Below, one piece after another: positions 9,097 through 18,177 of a stretch of 64,000 bases of DNA. Within the stretch, counting starts at the first letter, position 1. The number at the start of each line of letters is the position of its first letter. The stretch lies in assembly GCA_015057455.1 (NCBI GenBank), contig SVEH01000006.1, forward strand, positions 1 through 64,000, given 5' to 3'. A model generated the notes under the pieces. It saw nothing but the letters and a program-made list of their open reading frames with translations. It did not search any database and was not told where the DNA came from. Source of the DNA: Lachnospiraceae bacterium. GTDB taxonomy: Bacteria; Bacillota; Clostridia; Lachnospirales; Lachnospiraceae. The position numbers were made by a program, and so were the translations under genes.

Positions 9097-11163
9097 GTGA
9101 AAAAATTCAAAAAATTCTTAGGACTAGCCATGTTACTTTTGTGCGCTGTTGTATCTTTTAAGATATTCTCAGATAACAATATCGTATCTAAGGCTGCAAC
9201 AATCGTAAACAGGATGGCTACACCAGCTCTAAACTATGCTTACGCTGATGATACAGGCGAAGTTACAGTTTCATTTAAAGGTGTAAAAAATGCTCAAAAA
9301 TACAGAGTATATCGTAAAACAGCTAAAACTTCATGGAGAAGAATCAAAGACACTACAACAACAAAAATAATTGACAGAACAGCAAAGAAAAACGTTACTT
9401 ACTATTATACAGTAAGAGCTATCCGTTATTCAAAAAACAAAGAATTACTTAGCTCATTTGTTAGAAATGGTATTAAGTCAAGAAATCTTAATCCTGCTAA
9501 ACCTACAGTAAAATCAGCTAAAGCTTCATCAGAAGGTATTACTGTAAAATGGTCAGCTACAAAGAATACTACAAAATATGCTTTATATCGTAGAGAAAGT
9601 GGCGTAAAAACTTGGAAGCGTATTGCTACAACTACTAAGACTTCATCTGTAGATAAAAATGCTTCATTTGGAAAAGTTTATTACTATACTGTAAGAGCTA
9701 TTAGAGTATTTGATAGAGTTGAATACTACAGTCCTTATAACAAGACTGGAATCGCTGGTGTATCTTACTATCCAGCTCAACCAAATGTTACATTAGCAAT
9801 ATTCAAATCAAATGCTGCACATGTAACTTGGACTAAATCAAATTCAGCAAGCTACTATAGAGTATTAAGAAAAACTGCAGGTGGTTCATTTGAAGAAATC
9901 AAAACAACTACTAGCACTTGCTTAATTGATGAAACAGCAAAAGATTACTGTGCTTATTATTACACAGTTCAAGCTGTAAACAATGAATACGGAACAAACT
10001 ATTATTCAGCATATAATAAAAATGGTCTTCTAATGAGCAGAAGTACTTCTGATTTCAAATTAGAAAACATCACTTTAAAATTTGGTAAACCAGTTCTTAA
10101 ATGGAATAACTATAACAATGCTGAAGGATATGTAATTTATAGAAAACGTACTAATGAATCAGATTCAACTTATGTTCAAATTAAGAACATTAAATTTAAA
10201 AACATTACAACATACATTGATACAGATGCTTCAAAACACACTGAATACACATATGTTGTTAAACCATATTTTGCAGATGTAGATAATTCTAACTTATATG
10301 CAATTGGAACAATTAACACTTGCGATGGAGAATCAAAGACTAATGTAAATCCAAATCCAACAAAGTGTCCAAAGAAAAACACTTGTGAACAAAAGAAAGA
10401 TGTTTGTGAGCCTAAAGCTACATCTAAGCCAACAAAAGAAAATGAATCAGCTCAACAAATATTTGATAATATTTATGACGAAGATACAGTAAATAAGAAA
10501 ATCTCTGTTATTGGAGATAGCATCTCTACTTTCAGCGGATATTCAAGCAGCAATAACTACTATCCAAAGGGAAATGTAGATTCTGCTAATGAAATTTGGT
10601 GGAAAAAAGCAGCTAACTCATTAGGAATGGATATTTGCAAAATCAATGCATTATCAGGAAGACGTCTTACTACTACTAAGACTGGAAATACTTCAGCTGT
10701 AGAAAAATGTACAAATGTTACTTCAAATGGAGAAGAACCAGATGTAATCATCTCATTTGTTGGTGTTAATGACTTCATCAATGGTGTTGAACTTGGACGT
10801 ATGAGCAGCTCAAAAGTTAATTTAACAAGTGCTGTATCAAGCAATACAACTAAATTTGTAGATGCATACTGTGTAATGATTAACAAGTTAAGAAGCAACT
10901 ATCCAGATGCTAAAATCGTAATTTGTACACTTCCAACAGGATGTGTTGATTCAAAGAATAAAAACGGAGATTCAATTGCTACTTGGAACAACCAAATTAA
11001 GCAAGTTGCTAATGCATTCGGACTTAACACAATTAAGTTTGATAAATCAAATATGAGCTCTGCAAACAGAAGCTGTGCAACTATCGATGGAATTCATCCA
11101 AACTCAAAAGGACAAGAATATCTTGCAAATAGAGCAGTTGCTGATTTACAACACATATTCTAA
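9097..11163 (+). CDS. Secreted protein with four FN3-like repeats and an SGNH hydrolase domain
   Basis: A 688-residue exported protein on the plus strand. It starts at GTG with AAAGGAGAG seven bases upstream and has a signal peptide (residues 1-33). Four repeats of about 90 residues follow (about 40-415), each with the pattern KYRVYRKT...YYYTVRAI typical of fibronectin-III folds. A short linker (about 420-445) carries four or five Cys among Lys and Pro. The C-terminal domain (about 465-688) is SGNH/GDSL: block I IGDSIS, block III SFVGVND, block V DGIHPN supplying the catalytic Asp/His. Family knowledge suggests an esterase acting on acetylated polysaccharide or wall polymer. It is monocistronic with a strong terminator at 11265-11314. 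Frequent AAC/ATC/TTC codons hint at high expression. Confidence 0.85.
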   Translation: MKKFKKFLGLAMLLLCAVVSFKIFSDNNIVSKAATIVNRMATPALNYAYADDTGEVTVSFKGVKNAQKYRVYRKTAKTSWRRIKDTTTTKIIDRTAKKNVTYYYTVRAIRYSKNKELLSSFVRNGIKSRNLNPAKPTVKSAKASSEGITVKWSATKNTTKYALYRRESGVKTWKRIATTTKTSSVDKNASFGKVYYYTVRAIRVFDRVEYYSPYNKTGIAGVSYYPAQPNVTLAIFKSNAAHVTWTKSNSASYYRVLRKTAGGSFEEIKTTTSTCLIDETAKDYCAYYYTVQAVNNEYGTNYYSAYNKNGLLMSRSTSDFKLENITLKFGKPVLKWNNYNNAEGYVIYRKRTNESDSTYVQIKNIKFKNITTYIDTDASKHTEYTYVVKPYFADVDNSNLYAIGTINTCDGESKTNVNPNPTKCPKKNTCEQKKDVCEPKATSKPTKENESAQQIFDNIYDEDTVNKKISVIGDSISTFSGYSSSNNYYPKGNVDSANEIWWKKAANSLGMDICKINALSGRRLTTTKTGNTSAVEKCTNVTSNGEEPDVIISFVGVNDFINGVELGRMSSSKVNLTSAVSSNTTKFVDAYCVMINKLRSNYPDAKIVICTLPTGCVDSKNKNGDSIATWNNQIKQVANAFGLNTIKFDKSNMSSANRSCATIDGIHPNSKGQEYLANRAVADLQHIF

Positions 11164-11264
11164 TATGTATATTTAGCTTAATATTTAAAATAAATGCCTA
11201 AACCATTTATAGCATTTGAATTAATATAAAGTTATTTTACACTCTATATGTATACTTAATTATA

Positions 11265-11314
11265 AAAAATACTATAATTTAATGACAAAAGCTTCATTAA
11301 ATTATAGTATTTTT
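11265..11314. terminator. 21-bp terminator hairpin
   Basis: 11265-11285 pairs perfectly with 11294-11314 and ends in a T run. It serves the plus-strand SGNH gene and can also end the minus-strand lipoprotein gene at 11353. Its core stem is shared with the hairpin at 63293-63344. Confidence 0.85.
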
Positions 11315-11352
11315 GTTATTTAAATATTATATAAAATTCCTCATAAAACCTT

Positions 11353-11844
11353 CTATTCCATTTCTTCTATACGAAGTTTATCAAAGTCAAATGAAATTTC
11401 CTTTGAACATTTCACACTATCCTTTGTTCCTTCATGTTGAAAATCAGTAAATGTCAATGTTCCTATATTATTGATATCAGCAACCTCATCAATATCTACA
11501 TAATATTCACTTTGAATAGTCTTTCCTGCTTCAATTTTGTCTATTTCAAATGCTCCATTTTCAATAATTTCTTCTGCATCATCAGTAAGTTCAAATCTAA
11601 ATTGAACATTCTCAACAGTTTCCTTAGTATTATTCTTAAATATTGCATATATTACAAAATAATCTCGTCCTTCTATAGTTACTACCTTATTTATTCCATG
11701 TATTTTTACATCGTCATCATTATTATATAGTCTTGCTTTATTAATTGAAACTCTTTTTCCACTACTACATCCAATAACAATAAGGCTAACTAATATAATA
11801 GCTACTAGTAATTTTAATTTATTATTTAATATTAATTTTCTCAT
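11353..11844 (-). CDS. Small lipoprotein, function unknown
   Basis: 163 residues. A hydrophobic signal ends in the lipobox LIVIGC, so it should be lipidated by the Lgt encoded at 29544 and held on the outer face of the membrane. The mature part (about 135 residues) is beta-rich with a conserved-looking FVIYAIFKNNTKETVENVQF segment, which resembles the Ig-like FxLD/DUF4352 type of extracellular domain. The ATG at 11844 is preferred to the GTG at 11850 because GAGGG sits five bases before it. No partner gene is close, so I cannot propose a role. Confidence 0.7.
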   Translation of the reverse strand: MRKLILNNKLKLLVAIILVSLIVIGCSSGKRVSINKARLYNNDDDVKIHGINKVVTIEGRDYFVIYAIFKNNTKETVENVQFRFELTDDAEEIIENGAFEIDKIEAGKTIQSEYYVDIDEVADINNIGTLTFTDFQHEGTKDSVKCSKEISFDFDKLRIEEME

Positions 11845-11956
11845 GTGCACCCTCTTTTCAATAATAATATTCTAAAAACATTATCGTCATTAGATTTGCA
11901 CACATTAATCTTTTACTTTCCAAATTCACTTTAAAATTTCACTTAAATCTACCCTT

Positions 11957-12580
11957 CTATGCGTTGAAAAATGCAACATTTTCAATAACTAATTTATCTC
12001 TATATTTACCCGCAAAAAGTTTTTCTAAATACTCTGGAGTTAGAAATCCTATTCTGTCTCCAATATTATTATGACCTGCCATTGCTTCCTTAGCAGCCTT
12101 AATACATTCTACATAATTTGAATGTGTAAACTTACCTGCCTTATAATTAGCTATCTGTGGTTCTAATTTTCCTTCTCTAACAGGCGAAAACTGATATGGA
12201 TCGTACACCACTTCTTTTAAAGTATTTGGATAAACATTACAATGCAATCTATTTAAGATAACATTAGCAACTCCTAATTTTGTTTCATAGGATTCTGCTC
12301 CCACCTCACAATAAATAATAGCTACATATATGGCAAATTCATCTTCTGTAAGAGTTGTGACAATTCCTCTATTATTATCTACCTTAGTAGAATCTACCTG
12401 AACAGTATTATCTGTCTGGGTTATATTCTGGTTGTTTTCGACAGTACCATCAGATGCTTTTGAATTTGCTGCCATAATCTTATAATTAACAAATAATGCA
12501 ACTATTACATTAATCATTATAAGTACTGTACATGTCCCTATAAACTTATCTCTAAATAACTTTTTTATAATAACTCCCAT
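11957..12580 (-). CDS. SleB/CwlJ-type cell wall hydrolase
   Basis: 207 residues. An N-terminal membrane-spanning signal (about 14-34) is followed by a short Asn/Thr/Gln-rich linker. The Hydrolase_2 domain (about 78-207) contains AIIYCEVGAES with the putative catalytic Glu, GVANVILNRL, and YDPYQFSPV. The family lyses the spore cortex during germination (SleB, CwlJ), and the same fold also occurs in vegetative hydrolases. With spoIVA 3 kb away a sporulation or germination role is plausible. The N-terminal peptidoglycan-binding domain of SleB is missing. GGTGGGGA precedes the ATG. Confidence 0.85.
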   Translation of the reverse strand: MGVIIKKLFRDKFIGTCTVLIMINVIVALFVNYKIMAANSKASDGTVENNQNITQTDNTVQVDSTKVDNNRGIVTTLTEDEFAIYVAIIYCEVGAESYETKLGVANVILNRLHCNVYPNTLKEVVYDPYQFSPVREGKLEPQIANYKAGKFTHSNYVECIKAAKEAMAGHNNIGDRIGFLTPEYLEKLFAGKYRDKLVIENVAFFNA

Positions 12581-12618
12581 ACTATCCCCACCATTTAAGC
12601 TTATAATCCTTTACCTGA

Positions 12619-12668
12619 AGTTACAACATTGTAACGTTAATATAACATTTTTATTAACATTATGTTAC
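12619..12668. promoter_or_regulatory. Nested palindromes upstream of the SleB-like gene
   Basis: GTTACAACATTGTAAC (12620-12635) is a near-perfect palindrome. It is followed by GTTAATA/TATTAAC and TAACAT/ATGTTA inverted pairs within 35 bp. They lie 40-90 bp before the start codon and could bind a dimeric regulator. I see no clear -35/-10 pair. Confidence 0.35.
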
Positions 12669-12792
12669 AATTTAATCTTATCATACCATGTCCTGTTAAA
12701 CAATAAATATAAACTCCATTTCATAGACATTTTATCTTATATTTATATCAAAAAATACTTTTCAAATTTGTGTGCATCTTCCGCAGGAGTTT

Positions 12793-12840
12793 TTGTTTTA
12801 CAGAAAACAACAATCTCTGATTGAAATTTCCTATAAAATA
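12793..12840. repeat. Palindromic intergenic element, copy 1 (diverged)
   Basis: It shares the core ACAGAAA..ACAAT..ATTG..TTTCCT..AATAAAAG with copies at 19482-19532 and 47091-47143. As in those copies, it directly abuts a terminator hairpin (12841-12867). Confidence 0.5.
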
Positions 12841-12867
12841 AAAGAGGAGTTTATTAAGCTCCTCTTT
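12841..12867. terminator. Terminator of the chemoreceptor gene
   Basis: AAAGAGGAG (12841-12849) pairs with CTCCTCTTT (12859-12867), just after the stop codon at 12876 on the minus strand. Confidence 0.75.
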
Positions 12868-12875
12868 CATACTAT

Positions 12876-14720
12876 TTAATATTTACTATTTCCTCCGAAT
12901 CCGCTATCTAAGTCTCCTAAATCAATATTATTAATGCTATTAATATCTTTTACACTAGGAGTTATACTTGGACTTGAGCTTCTTTCAAATGATGCTTTTT
13001 GCACTGTACTTCTCTTTTGTCCTTCAAGTTTAAATCTACCAATTAAGTCACCCATTTTAACTGATTGACAATTTAACTCTTCACTAGCTGCTGCACTTTG
13101 CTCAGATGTTGCTGAGTTTGTTTGTACAACTGTTGATATTTGTTCAATTCCCTTAGTTACTTCGTCAATTGACTTAGCTTGCTCTTTAGATGACATAGCT
13201 ATTTGATTTACCAACATTGCAGTCTTTTGTGATGATGTAACTACATTATTTAATGTTTCAGCAGTTCTTGCAGTAATATTTGTACCATTTTCAACTGCTT
13301 TAATTGAACTTTCAATTAACTCTGTTGTATTCTTTGCTGCTTCAGCTGATTTACCAGCAAGATTTCTTACTTCATCTGCAACAACAGCAAAACCTTTTCC
13401 AGCCGCACCTGCTCTCGCAGCCTCAACTGCAGCATTTAACGCTAATATATTAGTTTGGAATGCAATATCATCAATAGTTTTAATAATCTTAGCTATCTTA
13501 TTTGATGTTTCTGAAATTTCAGCCATTGCATTTGTCATTTCATGCATTTGTCTATTTCCTTCTTCTACATCATTTTCTGAAGCTTGTGCTATTTTACTAG
13601 CATTCATTGCATTTTCTGCATTTTCTGTTACCTGTTTTGATATATTAGCAATTGTTGAATTTAATTCTTCAACTGCACTTGCTTGCTCAGTTGCACCTTG
13701 TGCTAACTCTTGAGCTCCTGAAGCAACTTCTGCAGAACCAATTCCAACTTGCTCTGATGCCTCATTAACTTCTAGAAGGATTTCAGATAATCCTTTTCTA
13801 ATTTCTCTAATTGATAAAATAATATCTTCAAAGTCACCTACATATGCTCCATCTTTTCTTGTATGTACTGTCATATCTCCTTGAGACATTCTTCCAAGCA
13901 CGTATTTTTCATCATCAATGATATCATTCAAATGAGATACATGTTCTTTAAGAGCACGAGTTAAATGTCCGATTTCATCTTCATTACTTATAACCTCAAC
14001 TTCTGATTTTAAATCACCATTAGCTAATTTTTCTAATCTTTCTGAACATTTTTTAACTGGTACAGAAATCATCTTTGCTGTTGCATAAGCAATACCCATT
14101 GCAACAATTGCTACAACTATAGTAATAATAATCAATGTTGAAAATGTAACATTAAATGTTTTTGTTAATTTATTACTAAGTGTATCTCCCTCTGTTACAA
14201 GTTCCTGATGAATTTTTTCCCATCCTTCGCTTGCTTCTATATATGCTGGTTCTAACTGTCCTACTAAAGCTTTTTCTAGTTTAGCATAACCAGCTGTAGT
14301 TGAAGTATCAATAACATCTCTCATAGCAACAACATCAGCACTTACTTTAAAAAATGCTTCTGATTTTACAACAGCTTCATCATATTCTTTCTTTAATTCT
14401 TTACTTGTCATCGCTGGCTCAACAGACTTTATCATCTCTCTATAAGAAGCTATAGCTTCATCATATTCTTTTTGTGCCATAGCTAAATCTTCTTTTTGCT
14501 CATAACTTACTAAACTTTGAACACCATTTTTCACAGTTGCTATACTAACCATTACCTCTCCAACATCACCTTGTGAAAAACCATAATTAATAAGCGTATC
14601 TGAATACTGTCCATCTGCAATCTTATATTGATTTAATACAAATACAATTGTGATAATATTAATCACGATTACAATAGCAAAACTTAAAAGTAATTTTGCA
14701 TTCAATTTTAAATTTTTCAT
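12876..14720 (-). CDS. Methyl-accepting chemotaxis protein
   Basis: 614 residues. A transmembrane helix (about 8-28) leads to a four-helix-bundle type sensor (about 30-185), a second transmembrane helix, HAMP (about 215-265) and a long cytoplasmic signalling coiled coil. The conserved hairpin tip [20 protein letters not shown] is intact. The start at 14720 is chosen because AGGAG lies eight bases upstream and the signal helix follows directly; a longer frame to 14795 lacks this. No CheW-like pentapeptide tail is present. It follows a diguanylate cyclase by 111 bp and may be co-transcribed, which would link taxis and c-di-GMP output. Ligand unknown. Confidence 0.92.
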   Translation of the reverse strand: MKNLKLNAKLLLSFAIVIVINIITIVFVLNQYKIADGQYSDTLINYGFSQGDVGEVMVSIATVKNGVQSLVSYEQKEDLAMAQKEYDEAIASYREMIKSVEPAMTSKELKKEYDEAVVKSEAFFKVSADVVAMRDVIDTSTTAGYAKLEKALVGQLEPAYIEASEGWEKIHQELVTEGDTLSNKLTKTFNVTFSTLIIITIVVAIVAMGIAYATAKMISVPVKKCSERLEKLANGDLKSEVEVISNEDEIGHLTRALKEHVSHLNDIIDDEKYVLGRMSQGDMTVHTRKDGAYVGDFEDIILSIREIRKGLSEILLEVNEASEQVGIGSAEVASGAQELAQGATEQASAVEELNSTIANISKQVTENAENAMNASKIAQASENDVEEGNRQMHEMTNAMAEISETSNKIAKIIKTIDDIAFQTNILALNAAVEAARAGAAGKGFAVVADEVRNLAGKSAEAAKNTTELIESSIKAVENGTNITARTAETLNNVVTSSQKTAMLVNQIAMSSKEQAKSIDEVTKGIEQISTVVQTNSATSEQSAAASEELNCQSVKMGDLIGRFKLEGQKRSTVQKASFERSSSPSITPSVKDINSINNIDLGDLDSGFGGNSKY

Positions 14721-14831
14721 GTCCACAACTCCTATACCTATTAAATTCATTAAGCAACCTTGCTCAACGTTTTCTTTATCGACAATTATTTCCAATTATA
14801 TTAGATGTTTTTTTTATTATATCTTTCTTCC

Positions 14832-16148
14832 CTACAGTTCCGAACTATGAGTATATTTATTTCTTCCTGTTTCCTTAGAATTATATACTGCCCTATCAGA
14901 ATTCATAAGTATATCATCCATTGTTATATCTTTAAGCATCCCTGTTGCAATTCCCACACTTAAAGTAACTCTATCTGCTACTGGTGAATCTCTATGTTCA
15001 ATATTGGCTTCTTTTATATTATGTGCAATATCCTTAGCAACCTGTATAGATGCTTTTTTATCACATTCCTCACATATTAAAGCAAATTCTTCTCCACCAT
15101 ATCTAAATACATTATAATTTTCTTTTTCTTTTGTTGTTTCAAACAATACTCCTGCAACCTTCTTTAGTGTAATGTCTCCTGCAACATGGCCATGACAATC
15201 ATTATACCTTTTAAAATGATCAATATCTATAAATAATATAGATACAGGCGCTTCCTTATTATATGCATCTTGTAATGTTCGCATTTTCTCATTAAACTTT
15301 CTTCTATTATATACTTGTGTAAGTTCATCAATTTTACTTTTTGTATCCAATGAAACCGCTAAATTTTTAATAGATGTTGCTAGATGACCTATTTCATTTT
15401 TTGAATAATATAAGTCATTATCACTAGTACCAATCTCAAAATTCTCATCTTGAAGTCTTGCAACAGATACCTCTAAAGTTTTAATCTGACTTGCTAAAAT
15501 TTTAAATGCCTTTTTTGTAATTATAATCGTAATAGGAACAGCTATTAATGTAAGAAAAATTGCATTCCAAACAATTCTAACTATCTTGTAAAAATATAAA
15601 TCGTGCCCAGCTGCAACTAAAATATAAACATTTTTAATACTAGATGGTGCAATTCTAGCACGATAATTAATTCCAGACACTTTTATATCTATCTGTTTAT
15701 TAGGATATGCAACATCCATAAACCCTGCTGGCATATATGCATTCTTAATATCACTTACAAAAGTAGCACTATTATTAATTACCTTTTCAAGTTTTTTAGA
15801 TGTAGTTAAGGCATCTTTAGTTATAAATTCTACCTTTATATTATCCAAATCCTTAGCATCTAATATTGCACAAAATCCTTGTTTTCCTATTTTGTAATTT
15901 TCTATAATTCCATCAATTTTAGGATTTGTTATTTCCTTTCGCTCCGTAACAATCTGTGAAGTTGAATATAATACAATACTAAACTTCTCATCTAAACAAG
16001 TATAGACTTCACTTTGTACTTCCTTTACAGCAGATATACCTGTTACTATACCTAGAAATATCAGCATGGATATAAATAATCGTGTAAAAGATGTAATCAA
16101 AGAGGAGGACCTATTAATATTTTCTTCTAAGAAATCTCTTTTAATCAT
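14832..16148 (-). CDS. Membrane-bound diguanylate cyclase
   Basis: 438 residues. Two transmembrane helices (about 20-42 and 188-210) flank an extracellular sensor of about 140 residues. A HAMP-like linker (about 215-270) and a C-terminal GGDEF domain (about 275-438) follow. The signature is RYGGEEF, a catalytically competent variant. The helix DELTQVYNRRKF and FIDIDHFKRYND are also conserved. I see no RxxD inhibitory site five residues before the signature, so product feedback may be absent. It should make cyclic di-GMP, which controls motility and surface attachment. AAGGAGC precedes the start. Confidence 0.9.
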   Translation of the reverse strand: MIKRDFLEENINRSSSLITSFTRLFISMLIFLGIVTGISAVKEVQSEVYTCLDEKFSIVLYSTSQIVTERKEITNPKIDGIIENYKIGKQGFCAILDAKDLDNIKVEFITKDALTTSKKLEKVINNSATFVSDIKNAYMPAGFMDVAYPNKQIDIKVSGINYRARIAPSSIKNVYILVAAGHDLYFYKIVRIVWNAIFLTLIAVPITIIITKKAFKILASQIKTLEVSVARLQDENFEIGTSDNDLYYSKNEIGHLATSIKNLAVSLDTKSKIDELTQVYNRRKFNEKMRTLQDAYNKEAPVSILFIDIDHFKRYNDCHGHVAGDITLKKVAGVLFETTKEKENYNVFRYGGEEFALICEECDKKASIQVAKDIAHNIKEANIEHRDSPVADRVTLSVGIATGMLKDITMDDILMNSDRAVYNSKETGRNKYTHSSEL

Positions 16149-16202
16149 TATATATGCTCCTTATGATAAAAGAATAAACCATTTTTTATATCGACAAATT
16201 AT

Positions 16203-16208
16203 TATAAT
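16203..16208 (+). promoter_or_regulatory. Candidate -10 of the toxin promoter
   Basis: TATAAT on the plus strand, about 110 bp before the small toxin ORF. No good -35 is visible 16-18 bp upstream, so this is tentative. Confidence 0.3.
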
Positions 16209-16243
16209 TTCATTAAGGAGTATCTTGCTGTTTTCTCGCAGAG

Positions 16244-16274
16244 GGTACTACCTGGCGGTAGGCGATTAGTCCCT
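16244..16274 (+). repeat. Left flanking repeat of the toxin module
   Basis: GGTACTACCT...TTAGTCCCT in the toxin leader. The same element lies in inverted orientation at 16460-16486 (10 and 9 identical bases at the ends, variable centre). The copy can fold on itself through CTACC/GGTAG inside AGGG(T)ACT/AGTCCCT. Confidence 0.75.
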
Positions 16275-16319
16275 AGACTGTAACTTTATTTGAAGTTATT
16301 AAAGAAAGGGGGATATTTT

Positions 16320-16412
16320 ATGGATATAGTTGACTTTTTAACTGTTGTCACATACTCAGTAAGTATGGTTGGCATAGGAATAAAAATTGGTATATACATA
16401 AAAAGAAAGTAA
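16320..16412 (+). CDS. Holin-like small toxin peptide of a type I toxin-antitoxin module
   Basis: A 30-residue ORF, MDIVDFLTVV and so on, ending GIYIKRK. It has a short acidic start, a single hydrophobic helix (about residues 5-27) and a basic tail. This is the layout of the putative holin-like toxins (Hol-Tox, TxpA/BsrG-like) that insert in the inner membrane. AAAGGGGG gives a very strong ribosome binding site seven bases before the ATG. The stop codon lies inside the bidirectional terminator stem. Flanking inverted repeats and a convergent promoter on the other strand complete the module. It was too short for ordinary gene calling. Function is inferred from layout and composition. Confidence 0.65.
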   Translation: MDIVDFLTVVTYSVSMVGIGIKIGIYIKRK

Positions 16413-16443
16413 TCGCCTAACATGAACTGATTACTTTCTTTTT
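16400..16443. terminator. Bidirectional terminator shared by toxin mRNA and antisense RNA
   Basis: 16400-16414 pairs perfectly with 16429-16443 (15 bp, 14-nt loop) with A-rich and T-rich ends, so both convergent transcripts can end here and overlap by about 45 nt. Confidence 0.8.
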
Positions 16444-16459
16444 AATAAAAGCATTAATC

Positions 16460-16486
16460 AGGGACTAACCGTCTATAGGTAGTACC
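16460..16486 (-). repeat. Right flanking repeat of the toxin module
   Basis: Inverted copy of the element at 16244-16274. On the minus strand it reads GGTACTACCT...TTAGTCCCT and forms the start of the predicted antitoxin RNA. Confidence 0.75.
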
Positions 16487-16498
16487 TTTTATATTTAT

Positions 16499-16527
16499 AT
16501 TATATAATACTTTATAATTCTAGTAAA
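16499..16527 (-). promoter_or_regulatory. Promoter of the antitoxin RNA
   Basis: On the minus strand TTTACT (16527-16522), a 17-bp spacer, then TATAAT (16504-16499). Transcription would begin near 16492, at the edge of the right repeat. Confidence 0.6.
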
Positions 16528-16577
16528 GATTTTTCTCTAACTCGTACTTAAATACCAACTTAGTCTTATTTTAACTG

Positions 16578-17330
16578 CTACACTTCCTTATCCACTTTAC
16601 TAGAAGACAATGATGATAATGTATCTAAATATGTGCCATCTTTTGTGTAAACAGAAGCTCCACTTACTGCAGCATTTCCTATAGAAGATGCCTTCTGTGA
16701 CATCTTGCTTGCCAATGAATTATGACCACTAAATAGAGTTTTTAAAGTACTTATATCTGTCTTTTTCAACTGCTCTTCATCTACTTCTAGCTTATTATCT
16801 TTACCAATTTTAATACCAGCCTTTGCCAAGAGTTTTTCATTACTTTTCATAATACCTGTCATGTACACAGAATTTCTAAGAACATTTTTAGAATCAGATT
16901 CTCCAACTTCTTCTATAACATCATTATAACTTTCTGCAAATGAATTTACAGCCTTTGTAATTGCCTTCCAATCATAATCTTCTGTTTCAGTTACCTCTCC
17001 TGTCTTTTCATCTTTAGTCTGTATTTTCTTTTTCTCCCAAAGAGAATCACAATTTAAAGCATCTGATGCTTTTTTTAATTGTTCAGAACTGTTTTTTATA
17101 AGTGATACTTTCTGTTTACTATCTCCTGTCGCACTTATTTTATCAGCATTTTGCCTTGCATAATATGCTTTTAATAATTTGCCATAACTTCCATTTTTAA
17201 TAGATGCATAGTCATTTAGATTAAATCCCCCACTTGTCGTAGGTGTTTGTGCACCTCCAAATAAAAATGAATAATCCTGATTAGTATTATATTTATTGCT
17301 ATAATTACTAAAATCATTAATCCTAGACAT
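16578..17330 (-). CDS. FliD C-terminal-like protein
   Basis: 250 residues without a signal peptide. Residues about 130-220 follow the pattern of the FliD (filament cap) C-terminal domain: VNSFAESYNDVIEEV, then a short stretch, LAKAGIKIGKDNKLEVDEE and TLKTLFSG. A Ser/Ala-rich helical tail follows, as in FliD. The D2/D3 domains and normal length (450 or more) are missing, so this is not a classical cap. It is the last gene of a three-gene operon with an FlxA-like coiled-coil protein, 13 bp downstream of it. GGAGG is well placed. It may be a flagellum-linked or otherwise non-classically exported component; that is inference. Confidence 0.6.
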   Translation of the reverse strand: MSRINDFSNYSNKYNTNQDYSFLFGGAQTPTTSGGFNLNDYASIKNGSYGKLLKAYYARQNADKISATGDSKQKVSLIKNSSEQLKKASDALNCDSLWEKKKIQTKDEKTGEVTETEDYDWKAITKAVNSFAESYNDVIEEVGESDSKNVLRNSVYMTGIMKSNEKLLAKAGIKIGKDNKLEVDEEQLKKTDISTLKTLFSGHNSLASKMSQKASSIGNAAVSGASVYTKDGTYLDTLSSLSSSKVDKEV

Positions 17331-17342
17331 AAGCTACACCTC

Positions 17343-18161
17343 CTATAAACTAATATCCACATGCGAATATGCTACTTTTTCCAACGCATTTACCTCAACT
17401 GATGGTATTACATCTACTTTAGTAACTTCTGCTGTTGCCTTTATCTCACTAAAACTAACTTCTTCTTTACCTGCCACACTATTATCCTCTTTTTTATGAG
17501 AAACAGCATCCTTTTTATCAATCTTTTTATCTTTATCATCTGTCTTTTCGGTCTGTTGTTCTGACTTTGCTACTTCTTCTAGTTCCTTATTAGCTGTTGC
17601 TAAAGTATCCATCTGAGCAAATGTTGTTGCTGTTACTTTCTGTTCTAACTCTGCTAACTCCTCTTTCTTTGCAGTTACATCTACACCACGAGCAGCGTCC
17701 ATCTTAATTTCAGACTCAAGCACTCCAGCTCTGCCTTCCATTTTCGTAGCAACCCTTCCCTGTACCTGTGCTGTTTCCTGTGCTGAATCAGCAGAAATGA
17801 TAGCTTGCATACTTGCCTGAGATATACCCGTTCCTTTACTTCCACCTTTATGTACAACTTTTTTACTTCCACCAAGCATATCATCCATAGAATTATTCTT
17901 TCTTTCTTGTTGTTTCTTTCTCTGCTCTATCTGATGTTGTCTTAACTGATTATTCAAATCTGTAATCTGTTGTTGAATCTCCTGACGCTTTTTCATCTTC
18001 TCCTCTAGAGTCATCTCCTTATTAGCAGAAAGGTCTTGTAACTGTTTCTGAGCATTTGCAATTTGATTTTGGATATTCTTACTTACAGAATCCGTTGCCT
18101 GTGTCATTTTTAATACTCCAACCTGAGTATTTGTTTCATTTAATCCATTTATAATCATCAT
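17343..18161 (-). CDS. FlxA-like coiled-coil protein
   Basis: 272 residues, very rich in Gln, Lys and Glu. Residues about 27-85 form a coiled coil (NAQKQLQDLSANKEMT, then KRQEIQQQITDLNNQLRQ) that matches the FlxA-like family. A Gly/Lys-rich hinge and further charged helices (about 150-215) follow. There is no signal peptide or membrane segment. AGGAGG lies eight bases before the first of two adjacent ATGs. Middle gene of the operon, 16 bp after the 385-residue gene and 13 bp before the FliD-C-like gene. FlxA in E. coli is made with the late flagellar genes, but its function is not known, so the role here is open. Confidence 0.65.
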   Translation of the reverse strand: MMIINGLNETNTQVGVLKMTQATDSVSKNIQNQIANAQKQLQDLSANKEMTLEEKMKKRQEIQQQITDLNNQLRQHQIEQRKKQQERKNNSMDDMLGGSKKVVHKGGSKGTGISQASMQAIISADSAQETAQVQGRVATKMEGRAGVLESEIKMDAARGVDVTAKKEELAELEQKVTATTFAQMDTLATANKELEEVAKSEQQTEKTDDKDKKIDKKDAVSHKKEDNSVAGKEEVSFSEIKATAEVTKVDVIPSVEVNALEKVAYSHVDISL

Positions 18162-18177
18162 AATTTTCGCCTCCTAT

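Larger units (their letters stand above)
16400..16492 (-). ncRNA. Predicted antisense antitoxin RNA
   Basis: A minus-strand transcript of about 93 nt is predicted from a good promoter (16499-16527) to the shared terminator. It would cover the last codons and terminator of the toxin mRNA. Its 5' end carries the same-sense GGTACTACC...TTAGTCCCT element found in the toxin leader. This mirrors convergent type I systems such as par/Fst and TxpA/RatA. Confidence 0.6.

Noticed and set aside
12876..14795. Longer chemoreceptor starting at 14795
   Set aside because: The extra 25 residues are polar, lack a ribosome site at their start and would move the signal helix away from the N-terminus.
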